Shown piece by piece: positions 1-5,870 of a stretch of DNA of 12,794 nt (positions are counted from its first letter, which is position 1; every line of letters starts with the position of its first letter). A program made the translations under genes and the position numbers. The notes beneath the pieces are model-generated. The model made no database searches and was not told the origin of the DNA. It saw nothing but the letters and a program-made list of their open reading frames with translations. Origin of the DNA: Bacillota bacterium (GTDB lineage: Bacteria > Bacillota > Clostridia > Acetivibrionales > DSM-1351); assembly GCA_023417285.1 (NCBI GenBank), contig JAEZFR010000404.1, positions 1 to 12,794 on the forward strand, written 5' to 3'.

Positions 1-872
1 GAATTGGGAAACGCGAGACAGCTCTGTCCTTTTCTAGAATGTTAATGTGCGAAAGTAAGGACTATCCGTGCGGGGCCTGTAAGGCGTGTCTGCTCTTTTC
101 TGAGCACTCTAATCCTGATTTTCAGGAAATAGTGAGTGAAGGTAAGAGCATAGGTGTAGAGGAGATTAGAAGGATTACAAAGGACATTGTAATCAGACCT
201 CTATACTCAAAGTATAAAGTAATTATAATAAATGATGCCGATAAAATGACGCTGCAAGCCCAAAATGCATTGCTAAAGTCATTAGAGGAGCCACCTGGAT
301 ATATAGTTTTTGTATTAACAGCACATTCGGCCAGCGCATTAGCACCTACAATTCGTTCAAGGTGTCAAAAGATACAGTTTTCCAAGCTTGCCGATAGTGA
401 GATAGAGCGGATACTGGATGATAAATACGGATTTGCAGACAGAGACTTTATTGTTAGGTATGCCGATGGGGTGATTGGTACTGCTCTAGATTTAGCAGAG
501 GCCCCGCAGCTATTGGAACTTAGGGATAGGGTTCTTTGGTCAGTTTCTAGTCTTATTTCCTCATCTGGGGAGAATATCATTGAGGTATCAAAACTCTTTG
601 AGGAAAATACCGATAAGCTCCAATTTATGCTCCAAATTGTGCTTTTATACTTAAGAGACTTGTTAATTTATATGAAAACTGCAAATATTAGTATATTGAT
701 TAATTCTGATAAAAAAGATATGATTATATGTAATGCTGGTATAAAACAGCCTGCACTTTGTAAATGCATTCAGAGTGTCTGGGATACGGCAGAGGCAATT
801 AGTTATAATGCAAATGCACAGCTGGCAATAGAGGTTTTGCTTATACAACTAGGCAAGCTGAGAAGTCGATAA
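1..872 (+). CDS. holB: DNA polymerase III subunit delta' (clamp loader), 5'-truncated by window edge
   Basis: Delta' is the non-hydrolysing AAA+ subunit of the clamp loader that helps open and place the beta sliding clamp. The reading frame is open from base 3 and runs off the left edge, so the true start lies outside; the ATG at 39 is internal. The first visible codons read IGKRETALSF, the end of a P-loop in which Arg replaces the usual Thr/Ser after Lys, fitting a subunit that need not hydrolyse ATP. Four Cys codons at 48, 69, 78 and 87 (C-x6-C-x2-C-x2-C) form the delta' zinc module. A Walker-B-like IIINDADKM follows at about 222-248, and the SRC motif (APTIRSRC) at about 343-366 supplies the arginine finger. 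The last seven codons are the first copy of a 27-bp tandem repeat. ricT follows 143 bp downstream, as in Bacillus subtilis. The identity is secure. Confidence 0.95.
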   Translation, partial: IGKRETALSFSRMLMCESKDYPCGACKACLLFSEHSNPDFQEIVSEGKSIGVEEIRRITKDIVIRPLYSKYKVIIINDADKMTLQAQNALLKSLEEPPGYIVFVLTAHSASALAPTIRSRCQKIQFSKLADSEIERILDDKYGFADRDFIVRYADGVIGTALDLAEAPQLLELRDRVLWSVSSLISSSGENIIEVSKLFEENTDKLQFMLQIVLLYLRDLLIYMKTANISILINSDKKDMIICNAGIKQPALCKCIQSVWDTAEAISYNANAQLAIEVLLIQLGKLRSR

Positions 873-981
873 ATGCTAGGTAAGCTGAGAAGTTGTTAAA
901 TGCTAGGCAAGCTGAGAAGTTATTAAATGCTAAGGAGACTGAGAAGTCTATATTTGCTAGCAAACATAGAAAATTAAAATG
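849..981 (+). repeat. 27-bp tandem repeat, four clear copies plus a decayed fifth
   Basis: Units lie at 849-875, 876-902, 903-929 and 930-956; a degenerate 25-bp copy lies at 957-981. Each of the first three reads approximately CTAGGYAAGCTGAGAAGT, then a variable codon, TAA and ATG. The first copy is the end of holB (LGKLRSR-stop). Because 27 is divisible by three, copies two and three restate the same tail in frame as M-LGKLRS-x-stop mini-ORFs; in copy four the stop has mutated. The array therefore looks like a duplicated 3' end of holB, probably from replication slippage. The mini-ORFs have no convincing ribosome binding sites, and I assign no function. Confidence 0.9.
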
Positions 982-1015
982 TAGTTATATGCTTTAGATA
1001 GAAAGGATTCATTAA

Positions 1016-1885
1016 ATGGTAAAGGTAGTTGGGGTTAGATTCAAAAGCGCCGGGAAAATTTATTACTTTGATCCAGGTGACCTGGAAATAGATTTAAATC
1101 AAAACGTAATTGTTGAAACAGCAAGGGGAGTTGAGTTTGGACTGGTAGTAGTACCAAACAGGGAAGTGCCTGAAGATGAAATTGTTGCCCCCCTAAAAAA
1201 GGTTATAAGAATTGCAACAGAAGATGATTTAAAGCATGCAAAGGAAAACGAGATAAAGGAAAAAGAGGCCTTTGATATTTGCATCCAGAAGATAGAAGCT
1301 CATAAGCTTGATATGAAGCTCATTGATGTTGAATACACCTTTGATAACAACAAAGTGTTGTTTTACTTTACAGCGGACGGGCGTGTAGACTTTAGAGAGC
1401 TAGTAAAGGATCTGGCAGCTATTTTCAAAACCAGAATTGAACTTAGACAGATTGGAGTTAGAGATGAGTCCAAGATGATGGGTGGCATTGGTATATGCGG
1501 AAGAGTATTATGCTGCAAATCATTTTTAGGAGAGTTTCAACCAGTATCAATCAAGATGGCCAAGGAGCAATCGCTATCACTCAATCCAACCAAGATATCG
1601 GGCACCTGTGGCAGACTTATGTGCTGCTTGAAATACGAACAGGATGCATACGAGGATTTACTCTCTAGAATGCCTAACGTTGGGGCAATTGTCGAGACTC
1701 CAGAGGGACAGGGAGTTGTTGCAGAAGTTAACCTTCTCAAGGAGCTGCTAAAGATTAAACTAGACCTTGGGAAAGAAACAGAACTGAGAGTATACAAATA
1801 TGATGAAATCAAGATTATAAAAAATGTTCAGGTTCGCAATGACAATGATGTTGATTTAGAAGCCCTAAAACAGCTTTTGGATTAG
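1016..1885 (+). CDS. ricT: RicT (YaaT), PSP1-domain iron-sulfur protein
   Basis: The 289-residue protein belongs to the PSP1/YaaT family. In B. subtilis, RicT with RicA and RicF forms an iron-sulfur complex that promotes RNase Y-dependent mRNA maturation and supports sporulation, competence and biofilm formation. The sequence has the family opening (MVKVVGVRFKSAGKIYYFDP). Its central cysteine blocks are ICGRVLCC (Cys161, 166, 167) and TCGRLMCC (Cys198, 203, 204), the presumed cluster ligands. The ATG is preceded by GAAAGGA eight bases upstream, and upstream in-frame options are worse. The gene follows holB, as in B. subtilis; the 143-bp gap is filled mostly by the tandem repeat, and I saw no convincing separate promoter, so read-through from the holB operon is likely. 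The clostridial role of the Ric complex is inferred from B. subtilis. Confidence 0.93.
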   Translation: MVKVVGVRFKSAGKIYYFDPGDLEIDLNQNVIVETARGVEFGLVVVPNREVPEDEIVAPLKKVIRIATEDDLKHAKENEIKEKEAFDICIQKIEAHKLDMKLIDVEYTFDNNKVLFYFTADGRVDFRELVKDLAAIFKTRIELRQIGVRDESKMMGGIGICGRVLCCKSFLGEFQPVSIKMAKEQSLSLNPTKISGTCGRLMCCLKYEQDAYEDLLSRMPNVGAIVETPEGQGVVAEVNLLKELLKIKLDLGKETELRVYKYDEIKIIKNVQVRNDNDVDLEALKQLLD

Positions 1886-1898
1886 AGGCAAAATGCAA

Positions 1899-1927
1899 TT
1901 GAAAAAATAGATAATAGGTGGTAAAAT
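1899..1927 (+). promoter_or_regulatory. Sigma-A-type promoter of the ferredoxin gene
   Basis: TTGAAA (1899-1904) and TAAAAT (1922-1927) are separated by exactly 17 bases, a near-consensus vegetative promoter. Transcription would start near 1934, giving a 5' leader of about 44 bases before the ferredoxin ATG. It sits just after the ricT stop codon and, with the terminator downstream, makes the ferredoxin gene a likely single-gene unit. Confidence 0.72.
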
Positions 1928-1977
1928 GATATCGGTAAACTGCGAAGGTTTGTCAATTCTTAGGAGGTGTTATAAAG

Positions 1978-2148
1978 ATGGCTTATGTTATTAATGACGC
2001 TTGCATCAGCTGTGGTGCATGTGAATCAGAATGTCCAGTATCTTGTATTTCAGCTGGAGACAGCATTTATGTAATTGATGCTGATGCATGCATCGAATGT
2101 GGTGCTTGTGCAAACGTATGCCCAGTTGATGCTCCACAACAAGCATAA
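1978..2148 (+). CDS. 2[4Fe-4S] clostridial-type ferredoxin
   Basis: This 56-residue ORF encodes a small low-potential electron carrier of the anaerobic cytosol, serving for example hydrogenases and pyruvate:ferredoxin oxidoreductase. It contains two CxxCxxCxxxCP motifs: Cys9, 12, 15, 19 (CISCGACESECP) and Cys38, 41, 44, 48 (CIECGACANVCP). Each half ligates the clusters in the usual crossed pattern. The start MAYVINDAC and the stretch GDSIYVIDAD closely resemble the Clostridium pasteurianum ferredoxin. Cys23 is an additional ninth cysteine. The ATG has a very strong ribosome binding site, AGGAGGTG, at 1963-1970. It is bounded by its own promoter and terminator and sits at the position that holds yabA (replication-initiation control) in B. 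subtilis, so it is a functional intruder in a housekeeping cluster. Confidence 0.96.
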   Translation: MAYVINDACISCGACESECPVSCISAGDSIYVIDADACIECGACANVCPVDAPQQA

Positions 2149-2161
2149 ATTCTAGGGTGTG

Positions 2162-2198
2162 AGGCCAGATAAGGGGAAACCTTTGTTTGGCCTTTTTT
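2162..2198 (+). terminator. Rho-independent terminator after ferredoxin
   Basis: AGGCCA (2162-2167) pairs with TGGCCT (2188-2193). Inner pairing of GATAAGG with CCTTTGTT uses a few G-U pairs and one bulge, leaving a small GGAAA-type loop. The hairpin runs straight into a run of six T (2193-2198). It lies 14 bases after the ferredoxin stop codon and should end that short transcript. Confidence 0.88.
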
Positions 2199-2203
2199 CA
2201 TAA

Positions 2204-2285
2204 TTCATGAAAGGTGAATGAGGCTTTGGTTCATGAAAGGTGAATGAGGCTTTAGTTCATAAAAGGTTAATATTGTTTGATTCAT
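2204..2285 (+). repeat. 26-bp tandem repeat in the trmN leader
   Basis: Two almost identical 26-bp units lie at 2204-2229 and 2230-2255 (TTCATGAAAGGTGAATGAGG, then CTTTGG or CTTTAG). A diverged 25-bp unit follows at 2256-2280 and the first TTCAT of a fourth at 2281-2285. Each unit holds AAAGGT, which resembles a ribosome binding site, and in the third unit this AAAGG is the apparent site for the trmN start at 2277. The array therefore looks like serial duplication of a translation-initiation region. The first two copies would start only very short peptides (for example nine codons ending at a TGA inside unit two). Confidence 0.85.
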
Positions 2286-3035
2286 ATAAATGAGAACGAA
2301 AGAATAGATGATTTACAGATAAATGGTCTCAAGATAATTCAGGATACAACCTCGTTTTGCTTTGGAGTAGATGCTGTCCTGTTATCCGATTTTTGCGATG
2401 TCAAGAAAAATGCAAAGGTATTGGATGTTGGTACGGGAACAGGTATTATCCCTATACTGCTAAGTGCCAAATCAAAGGCTTCTAGCATAATTGGCCTTGA
2501 GGTACAGCCACAAATGGCCCAAATGGCGTCTAGAAGCATAGAAATGAATAATTTAACAGATAGATTATCCATAATAGAAGGTGATATCAAGAAGTATAGA
2601 CATTACTTCAAGAAGGCCAGCTTCGACGTAGTAGTATCCAATCCACCGTACACAAATAAGGGCGGCGGCTTGCTAAATGCGTTGGATAGCAAGACTATTT
2701 CACGGCACGAGGTGTTGTGCTGCTTGGAGGATATTGTTGCCGCCGCAGCAGATTTACTTGTACCCGGAGGTCAACTAGCGATGGTACACAGACCGGAGCG
2801 TTTGGTAGATATAGTATGTGCTATGAGGCAATATGGAATTGAGCCCAAATATATACGCTTTGTACATCCTAAGCCATATAAAAAACCCAATATGATACTC
2901 ATAAAAGGTACCAGGGGAGGCGGACGAGAGCTTAAGGTTATGGATCCCCTCTATGTTTATGATGATAATGGTGAATACACCGATGAGATATATAAAATAT
3001 ACGGTAAAGAGAAGGGAATGCAAAAAATTGAGTGA
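2277..3035 (+). CDS. trmN: tRNA1(Val) (adenine(37)-N6)-methyltransferase family protein (YabB/TrmN)
   Basis: This 252-residue class I SAM-dependent methyltransferase belongs to the YabB/YfiC family, which modifies adenine 37 of tRNA1(Val) in E. coli. The SAM-binding motif I is VLDVGTGTG (residues 48-56) and the amino-methyltransferase catalytic motif is NPPY (122-125). The N-terminal stretch NERIDDLQINGLKIIQ and FGVDAVLLSDF is typical of YabB. A TTG start at 2277 is chosen because an in-frame stop lies at 2268-2270, the alignment with family N-termini is good, and AAAGG lies ten bases upstream within the tandem repeat. The stop overlaps the rsmI region closely (rsmI ATG eight bases after the stop), which fits a two-gene operon. 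In B. subtilis a GIY-YIG gene, yazA, lies between these two; it is absent here. Substrate specificity is inferred from the family. Confidence 0.88.
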   Translation: MIHINENERIDDLQINGLKIIQDTTSFCFGVDAVLLSDFCDVKKNAKVLDVGTGTGIIPILLSAKSKASSIIGLEVQPQMAQMASRSIEMNNLTDRLSIIEGDIKKYRHYFKKASFDVVVSNPPYTNKGGGLLNALDSKTISRHEVLCCLEDIVAAAADLLVPGGQLAMVHRPERLVDIVCAMRQYGIEPKYIRFVHPKPYKKPNMILIKGTRGGGRELKVMDPLYVYDDNGEYTDEIYKIYGKEKGMQKIE

Positions 3036-3042
3036 TAATGAA

Positions 3043-3141
3043 ATGGGTACACAAGGTAAAACAAATAAGGGCGAAACTGGTTTACAAAGTGAGTCTAATA
3101 GAAATGTCGCTGGTTTACAAAGCGAGACTAATAAAAAAGGT
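3043..3141 (+). repeat. 33-bp coding tandem repeat (three 11-codon units) at the rsmI start
   Basis: Units are 3043-3075, 3076-3108 and 3109-3141. Units two and three share GGTTTACAAAG and most of the rest; unit one is more diverged (GGTACACAAGG). The period ends exactly at the ATG of the conserved RsmI domain (3142). The encoded residues are hydrophilic (T, N, K, Q, S, E, G) and probably disordered. It appears to be expansion of a tolerant N-terminal tail. Confidence 0.85.
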
Positions 3142-3975
3142 ATGCTGTATCTAGTTGCCACTCCAATAGGGAACTTGGAGGATATAACCTTAAGGGCTAT
3201 ACGAACATTGAAAGAAGTGGATTTAGTGGCAGCAGAGGATACACGACAAACAATTAAGCTGTTAAATCACTTTGAAATAAAAAAACCTCTTGTTAGCTAT
3301 TATGAGCACAATAAGATCGTAAAGGGTAATTATCTTATTCAGCAGCTTAAAGAGGGCAAGAATATAGCACTGGTGTCAGATGCAGGTAGCCCCGGAATAT
3401 CTGATCCTGGGGAAGATATGGTTCGTCTTGCTATTGAAAATGGTATTACTGCCACCATGATTCCTGGTCCCGTGGCAGCTATTACTGGATTGGTAATATC
3501 CGGGCTACCTACTGGAAGGTTCGTATTTGAAGGCTTCTTACCCATGAACAAGAGGGCTCGTCAGGAAAAACTCAAGCAGCTAAAAAATGAAGTTCGGACT
3601 ATTATCTTTTATGAGGCACCACACAAGCTTACTTATACACTAAAGGACTTATATAGTGCTTTTGGAGATAGGCGTATTGCACTTGCAAGAGAGTTGACCA
3701 AGAGGTATGAAGAAGTAGTGAGATGTACTATAAGCGAAGCAATTGCAAAGTATGATGAAACTCCTCCGAAGGGTGAGTTCGTTGTAATTATAGAGGGTGA
3801 AGACGAGGAACTGATACAAAAAAGTGAACAGGAAGTATACTTAGATATCCCTGTAGAGCAACACGTTCAAATGTATGTAGATCAAGGCATGACTAAGAAA
3901 GACGCTATAAAAAAAGCGGCTGAGGATAGGGGACTTAATAAAAGGGATGTATATAATCAGGTTATGAGAAAATAA
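3043..3975 (+). CDS. rsmI: 16S rRNA (cytidine(1402)-2'-O)-methyltransferase
   Basis: RsmI methylates the 2'-OH of C1402 in the 16S rRNA decoding centre. The protein has the tetrapyrrole-methylase fold markers LYLVATPIGNLEDITLRA, AAEDTRQT, LVSDAGSPGISDPG and IPGPVAAITGL, and a C-terminal KKDAIKKAAEDRGLNKRDVY helix-turn-helix-like tail. With the ATG at 3043 it is 310 residues. The catalytic domain begins at Met34 (codon 3142), preceded by exactly three 11-residue repeats (MGTQGKTNKGE, TGLQSESNRNV, AGLQSETNKKG). Three starts are possible: TTG 3028 (overlaps trmN, AAGGGA upstream), ATG 3043 (weak GAGTGA site) and ATG 3142 (its AAGG is only one base away, hence unlikely). I prefer 3043 or 3028. 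It forms an operon with trmN and ends in a bidirectional terminator. Confidence 0.94.
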   Translation: MGTQGKTNKGETGLQSESNRNVAGLQSETNKKGMLYLVATPIGNLEDITLRAIRTLKEVDLVAAEDTRQTIKLLNHFEIKKPLVSYYEHNKIVKGNYLIQQLKEGKNIALVSDAGSPGISDPGEDMVRLAIENGITATMIPGPVAAITGLVISGLPTGRFVFEGFLPMNKRARQEKLKQLKNEVRTIIFYEAPHKLTYTLKDLYSAFGDRRIALARELTKRYEEVVRCTISEAIAKYDETPPKGEFVVIIEGEDEELIQKSEQEVYLDIPVEQHVQMYVDQGMTKKDAIKKAAEDRGLNKRDVYNQVMRK

Positions 3976-3986
3976 AATGGGCAAAC

Positions 3987-4013
3987 AAAAAGAACCTCAA
4001 TGAGGTTCTTTTT
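3987..4013. terminator. Bidirectional terminator between rsmI and abrB
   Basis: AAAAAGAACCTCA (3987-3999) and TGAGGTTCTTTTT (4001-4013) are perfect reverse complements around one base, so about 11 stem pairs form with a short loop. T tracts exist on both strands, so it can end rsmI transcripts from the left and abrB transcripts from the right. The convergent stop codons lie just 11 bases away on each side. Confidence 0.93.
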
Positions 4014-4024
4014 AGAGTTAAAAC

Positions 4025-4264
4025 TTACCTTCTTAACTCGTTAAGACACTCTGGGCATATATTCTTGCCCTTGTAAACTGTAACATCCTTTGCATTTGCA
4101 CAGAAGATGCATGCTGGCTCATACTTCTTTAATATGATAGTTGATCCATCAACATAAATTTCTAAAGCATCCTTCTCAGCAATATCCAAAGTTCTACGCA
4201 ATTCGATTGGAAGCACAACTCTTCCCAATTCATCAACTTTTCTTACAATACCTGTGGATTTCAT
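4025..4264 (-). CDS. abrB: AbrB-family transition-state regulator with Cys4 C-terminus
   Basis: This 79-residue protein is a DNA-binding global regulator of the AbrB/SpoVT swapped-hairpin family. AbrB represses post-exponential genes until Spo0A~P shuts it off. Residues 1-48 (MKSTGIVRKVDELGRVVLPI, then ELRRTLDIAEKDALEIYVDG) are nearly identical to B. subtilis AbrB. The C-terminal half is different: instead of the Bacillus multimerisation segment it carries CIFC (Cys52, 55) and CPEC (Cys70, 73), a possible zinc knuckle. I have the impression that this form is usual in clostridia. The ATG has a strong AAAAGGGGGA ribosome binding site on the minus strand. The gene keeps its position next to rsmI and is transcribed toward it. 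Control is likely by Spo0A at the promoter (see the site at 4296-4312). Confidence 0.95.
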   Translation of the reverse strand: MKSTGIVRKVDELGRVVLPIELRRTLDIAEKDALEIYVDGSTIILKKYEPACIFCANAKDVTVYKGKNICPECLNELRR

Positions 4265-4290
4265 AAATTATATCCCCCTTTTACGCACTC

Positions 4291-4317
4291 TATAATTCGA
4301 CAAACTTCGGAATTATA
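4291..4317 (-). promoter_or_regulatory. Tandem Spo0A-box-like operator at the abrB start region
   Basis: On the minus strand TTTGTCGAA (4304-4296) contains a perfect 0A box (TGNCGAA). A second, one-mismatch copy TTCCGAA (4312-4306) precedes it with a 10-base period. The boxes lie just downstream of the -10, over the predicted transcription start. That is the arrangement of the B. subtilis abrB promoter, where Spo0A~P represses. The same stretch also contains an 8-bp inverted repeat (TATAATTC at 4291-4298, GAATTATA at 4310-4317), which could be a separate operator. Site function is inferred from family knowledge. Confidence 0.68.
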
Positions 4318-4343
4318 ATACCATAAATTTCAATATACGTCAA
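4315..4343 (-). promoter_or_regulatory. Sigma-A-type promoter of abrB
   Basis: On the minus strand TTGACG (4343-4338) and TATTAT (4320-4315) are spaced by 17 bases. TATAAT is also readable three bases further on. Predicted transcription starts near 4305-4308, giving a leader of about 43 bases before the abrB ATG. Confidence 0.78.
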
Positions 4344-4698
4344 CAATTAAAACTTTATAATATTGTGCTTTGTGTGCAAAGTAAAAACCCTCAAACAGGC
4401 TAAATATAAGTGTTTGATAGGTGTAGATATATTCTAAAAAAAATTTAATGTAATATTACAATTATGTTAAAAAAGTTTGAATAAAAACTATTATGGGATA
4501 AATGCTAAAATAATACTGGAAAAACAGGTTACATAACGCATATATCGACACCATTATTTTAAAAAATATAGCAGTACAATTCGACATTATTAAATAAAAA
4601 GTATGCAAAATTTCATAGAGTGATATGGTGTTTCCAGTTATTTTAAACAGTGAATACAAATCGATATACGGGTAGGGCGAGTAATAATTACAGGTGGA
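4344..4698. other. AT-rich intergenic region between abrB and spmA, no gene recognised
   Basis: The gap between the divergent abrB and spmA genes is 478 bp in all; this is the part outside the abrB promoter and the spmA hairpin. It is very AT-rich and has no credible coding sequence: the one 84-codon minus-strand frame at 4462-4716 is low-complexity and unlike any family I know. It holds a 12-bp palindrome TGTAATATTACA (4449-4460), a perfect minus-strand 0A box TGTCGAA (4586-4580) and a one-mismatch box TGTCGAT (4550-4544). I could not find a confident sigma-A or sigma-E promoter for spmA. Confidence 0.6.
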
Positions 4699-4749
4699 TA
4701 AGCATATATAATACAAGCATTTAATAATAAAGAGTATTATATATGCTTA
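4699..4749 (+). promoter_or_regulatory. 16-bp perfect inverted repeat including the spmA start codon
   Basis: TAAGCATATATAATAC (4699-4714) is the exact reverse complement of GTATTATATATGCTTA (4734-4749), with a 19-base loop at 4715-4733. The distal arm contains the spmA ATG (4743-4745), and the weak AAAGA ribosome binding site lies at the edge of the loop. As RNA this would put the start codon inside a 16-bp stem; as DNA it could be a dimeric operator. Either way it is a candidate control element for spmA translation or transcription. Confidence 0.7.
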
Positions 4750-5327
4750 ACTATATCTGGATTGGAATGCTTGCCATTGGCTTCATAGTAGGCATACTTA
4801 CCGGTAGAATGGACGTTGTAACAAAAGCTGCCATAGAGAGCAGCCAAACTGCTGTAACAGTGTGTATTGGTTTGACAGGTGTCATGTGCCTCTGGACAGG
4901 TTTAATGAAAATAGCTGAAAAGGGCGGCATGATAAAAGCAATAAGTAGATTTGTCCAACCTGTCATGAAGCTTTTATTCCCAGAGATACCTAAGGATGAC
5001 CCTGCAATGGGTGCAATAGTTATGAACCTTGTCGCGAACTTTTTAGGACTAGGGAATGCCGCAACCCCGCTTGGTATTAAGGCAATGGGAGAGCTGCAAC
5101 GATTAAACAAGGGAAGAGAATCAGCATCTAACTCTATGTGCATGTTTCTGGTATTAAATACGGCTGCTATTCAACTGGTTCCGGCGAGCATTATTGCATT
5201 GAGAACATCGGCAGGGTCTATAAAACCTACCGAAATCATTGTGTGTATATGGATTGCTTCAATTTGTGCAACCGTTGCTGGAGTTATCGCTACAAAAATT
5301 TTGGGGTGGTCATTTGGGAAAAAGTGA
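4743..5327 (+). CDS. spmA: Spore maturation protein A
   Basis: SpmA, with SpmB, is needed in B. subtilis for full dehydration of the spore core and hence heat resistance. The 194-residue protein is an integral membrane protein of the nucleoside-recognition (Gate) family. Hydrophobic segments lie at about residues 2-21, 36-58, 85-105, 130-155 and 165-188. Characteristic text includes MNLVANFLGLGNAATPLGIKA and LNTAAIQLVPASIIALR. The start ATG lies in the distal arm of a 16-bp inverted repeat and has only a weak ribosome binding site (AAAGAG), suggesting low or regulated translation. spmB follows after 12 bases. In B. subtilis dacB precedes this pair; no dacB is present here. Sporulation-specific transcription is expected from the family but not demonstrated in the sequence. 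Confidence 0.95.
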   Translation: MLNYIWIGMLAIGFIVGILTGRMDVVTKAAIESSQTAVTVCIGLTGVMCLWTGLMKIAEKGGMIKAISRFVQPVMKLLFPEIPKDDPAMGAIVMNLVANFLGLGNAATPLGIKAMGELQRLNKGRESASNSMCMFLVLNTAAIQLVPASIIALRTSAGSIKPTEIIVCIWIASICATVAGVIATKILGWSFGKK

Positions 5328-5339
5328 GGATAATTACAT

Positions 5340-5870
5340 ATGAAGATAATAAGCTTTCTATCCGACTTTGCAGTGCCGGCCATTTTTGTAATTATACTGT
5401 TTACTGCACTGCTGAATAAGGTTAAGGCTTTCGATGTATTTGTTGAGGGTGCAAAGGAGGGTTTATACACAGTTATCAGGATATTGCCGTCACTTGTAGG
5501 ATTGTTGGTGGCGGTTTCTGTATTCAAGGCCTCGGGCGCCCTTGATATATTTATATGTATATTAAAACCAGCAATTCAATTATTGCAGATACCGGCAGAA
5601 GTTGCCCCCTTGGGCATACTGCGTCCTATTTCCGGGAGTGCATCCTTCGCATTTGTAACCGAAATAATTAAGGCATTTGGACCCGATTCACAGCAGGGTA
5701 GGATTGCTGCAGTAATGATGGGTTCAACCGAAACGATATTCTATACTTTGACAGTATACTATGGGGCGGTAGGAATAAAAAAAATCAGGTATACGTTAGG
5801 AGCGGCACTGATTGCAGATTTAATAAGTATTATTGCATCAGTATGGGCTTGCAAGTTTATTTTTGGATAA
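5340..5870 (+). CDS. spmB: Spore maturation protein B
   Basis: SpmB is the partner of SpmA in spore-core dehydration. The 176-residue Gate-domain membrane protein begins with a membrane segment (IISFLSDFAVPAIFVIILFT). The conserved core LPSLVGLLVAVSVFKASGAL, LRPISGSASFAFVTEI and MMGSTETIFYTLTVYYGAVG is diagnostic of SpmB. The ATG is preceded by GAGGA (5326-5330) overlapping the spmA stop region, so the two are co-translated as an operon. Its last 33 bases overlap the end of the convergent DUF2600 gene, and the stop codon lies within a 13-bp perfect inverted repeat. No canonical T-tailed terminator follows. Confidence 0.96.
   Translation: MKIISFLSDFAVPAIFVIILFTALLNKVKAFDVFVEGAKEGLYTVIRILPSLVGLLVAVSVFKASGALDIFICILKPAIQLLQIPAEVAPLGILRPISGSASFAFVTEIIKAFGPDSQQGRIAAVMMGSTETIFYTLTVYYGAVGIKKIRYTLGAALIADLISIIASVWACKFIFG

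Noticed and set aside
849..981. CRISPR-like array
   Set aside because: The units are directly adjacent with no spacers, and the first copy is holB coding sequence, so it is a simple tandem duplication.
2953..3042. Upstream extension of rsmI to ATG 2953
   Set aside because: It would overlap the conserved trmN coding end by more than 80 bases. The added residues are not family-like, and TTG 3028 or ATG 3043 fit better.
4462..4716. 84-codon minus-strand ORF in the abrB-spmA gap
   Set aside because: It is low-complexity and biased to Tyr, Ile and Phe as expected from translating AT-rich non-coding DNA, has no convincing ribosome binding site and overlaps the spmA inverted repeat.
4751..5143. 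130-codon minus-strand ORF opposite spmA
   Set aside because: It mirrors the spmA coding frame, which has a recognisable family sequence and membrane segments.
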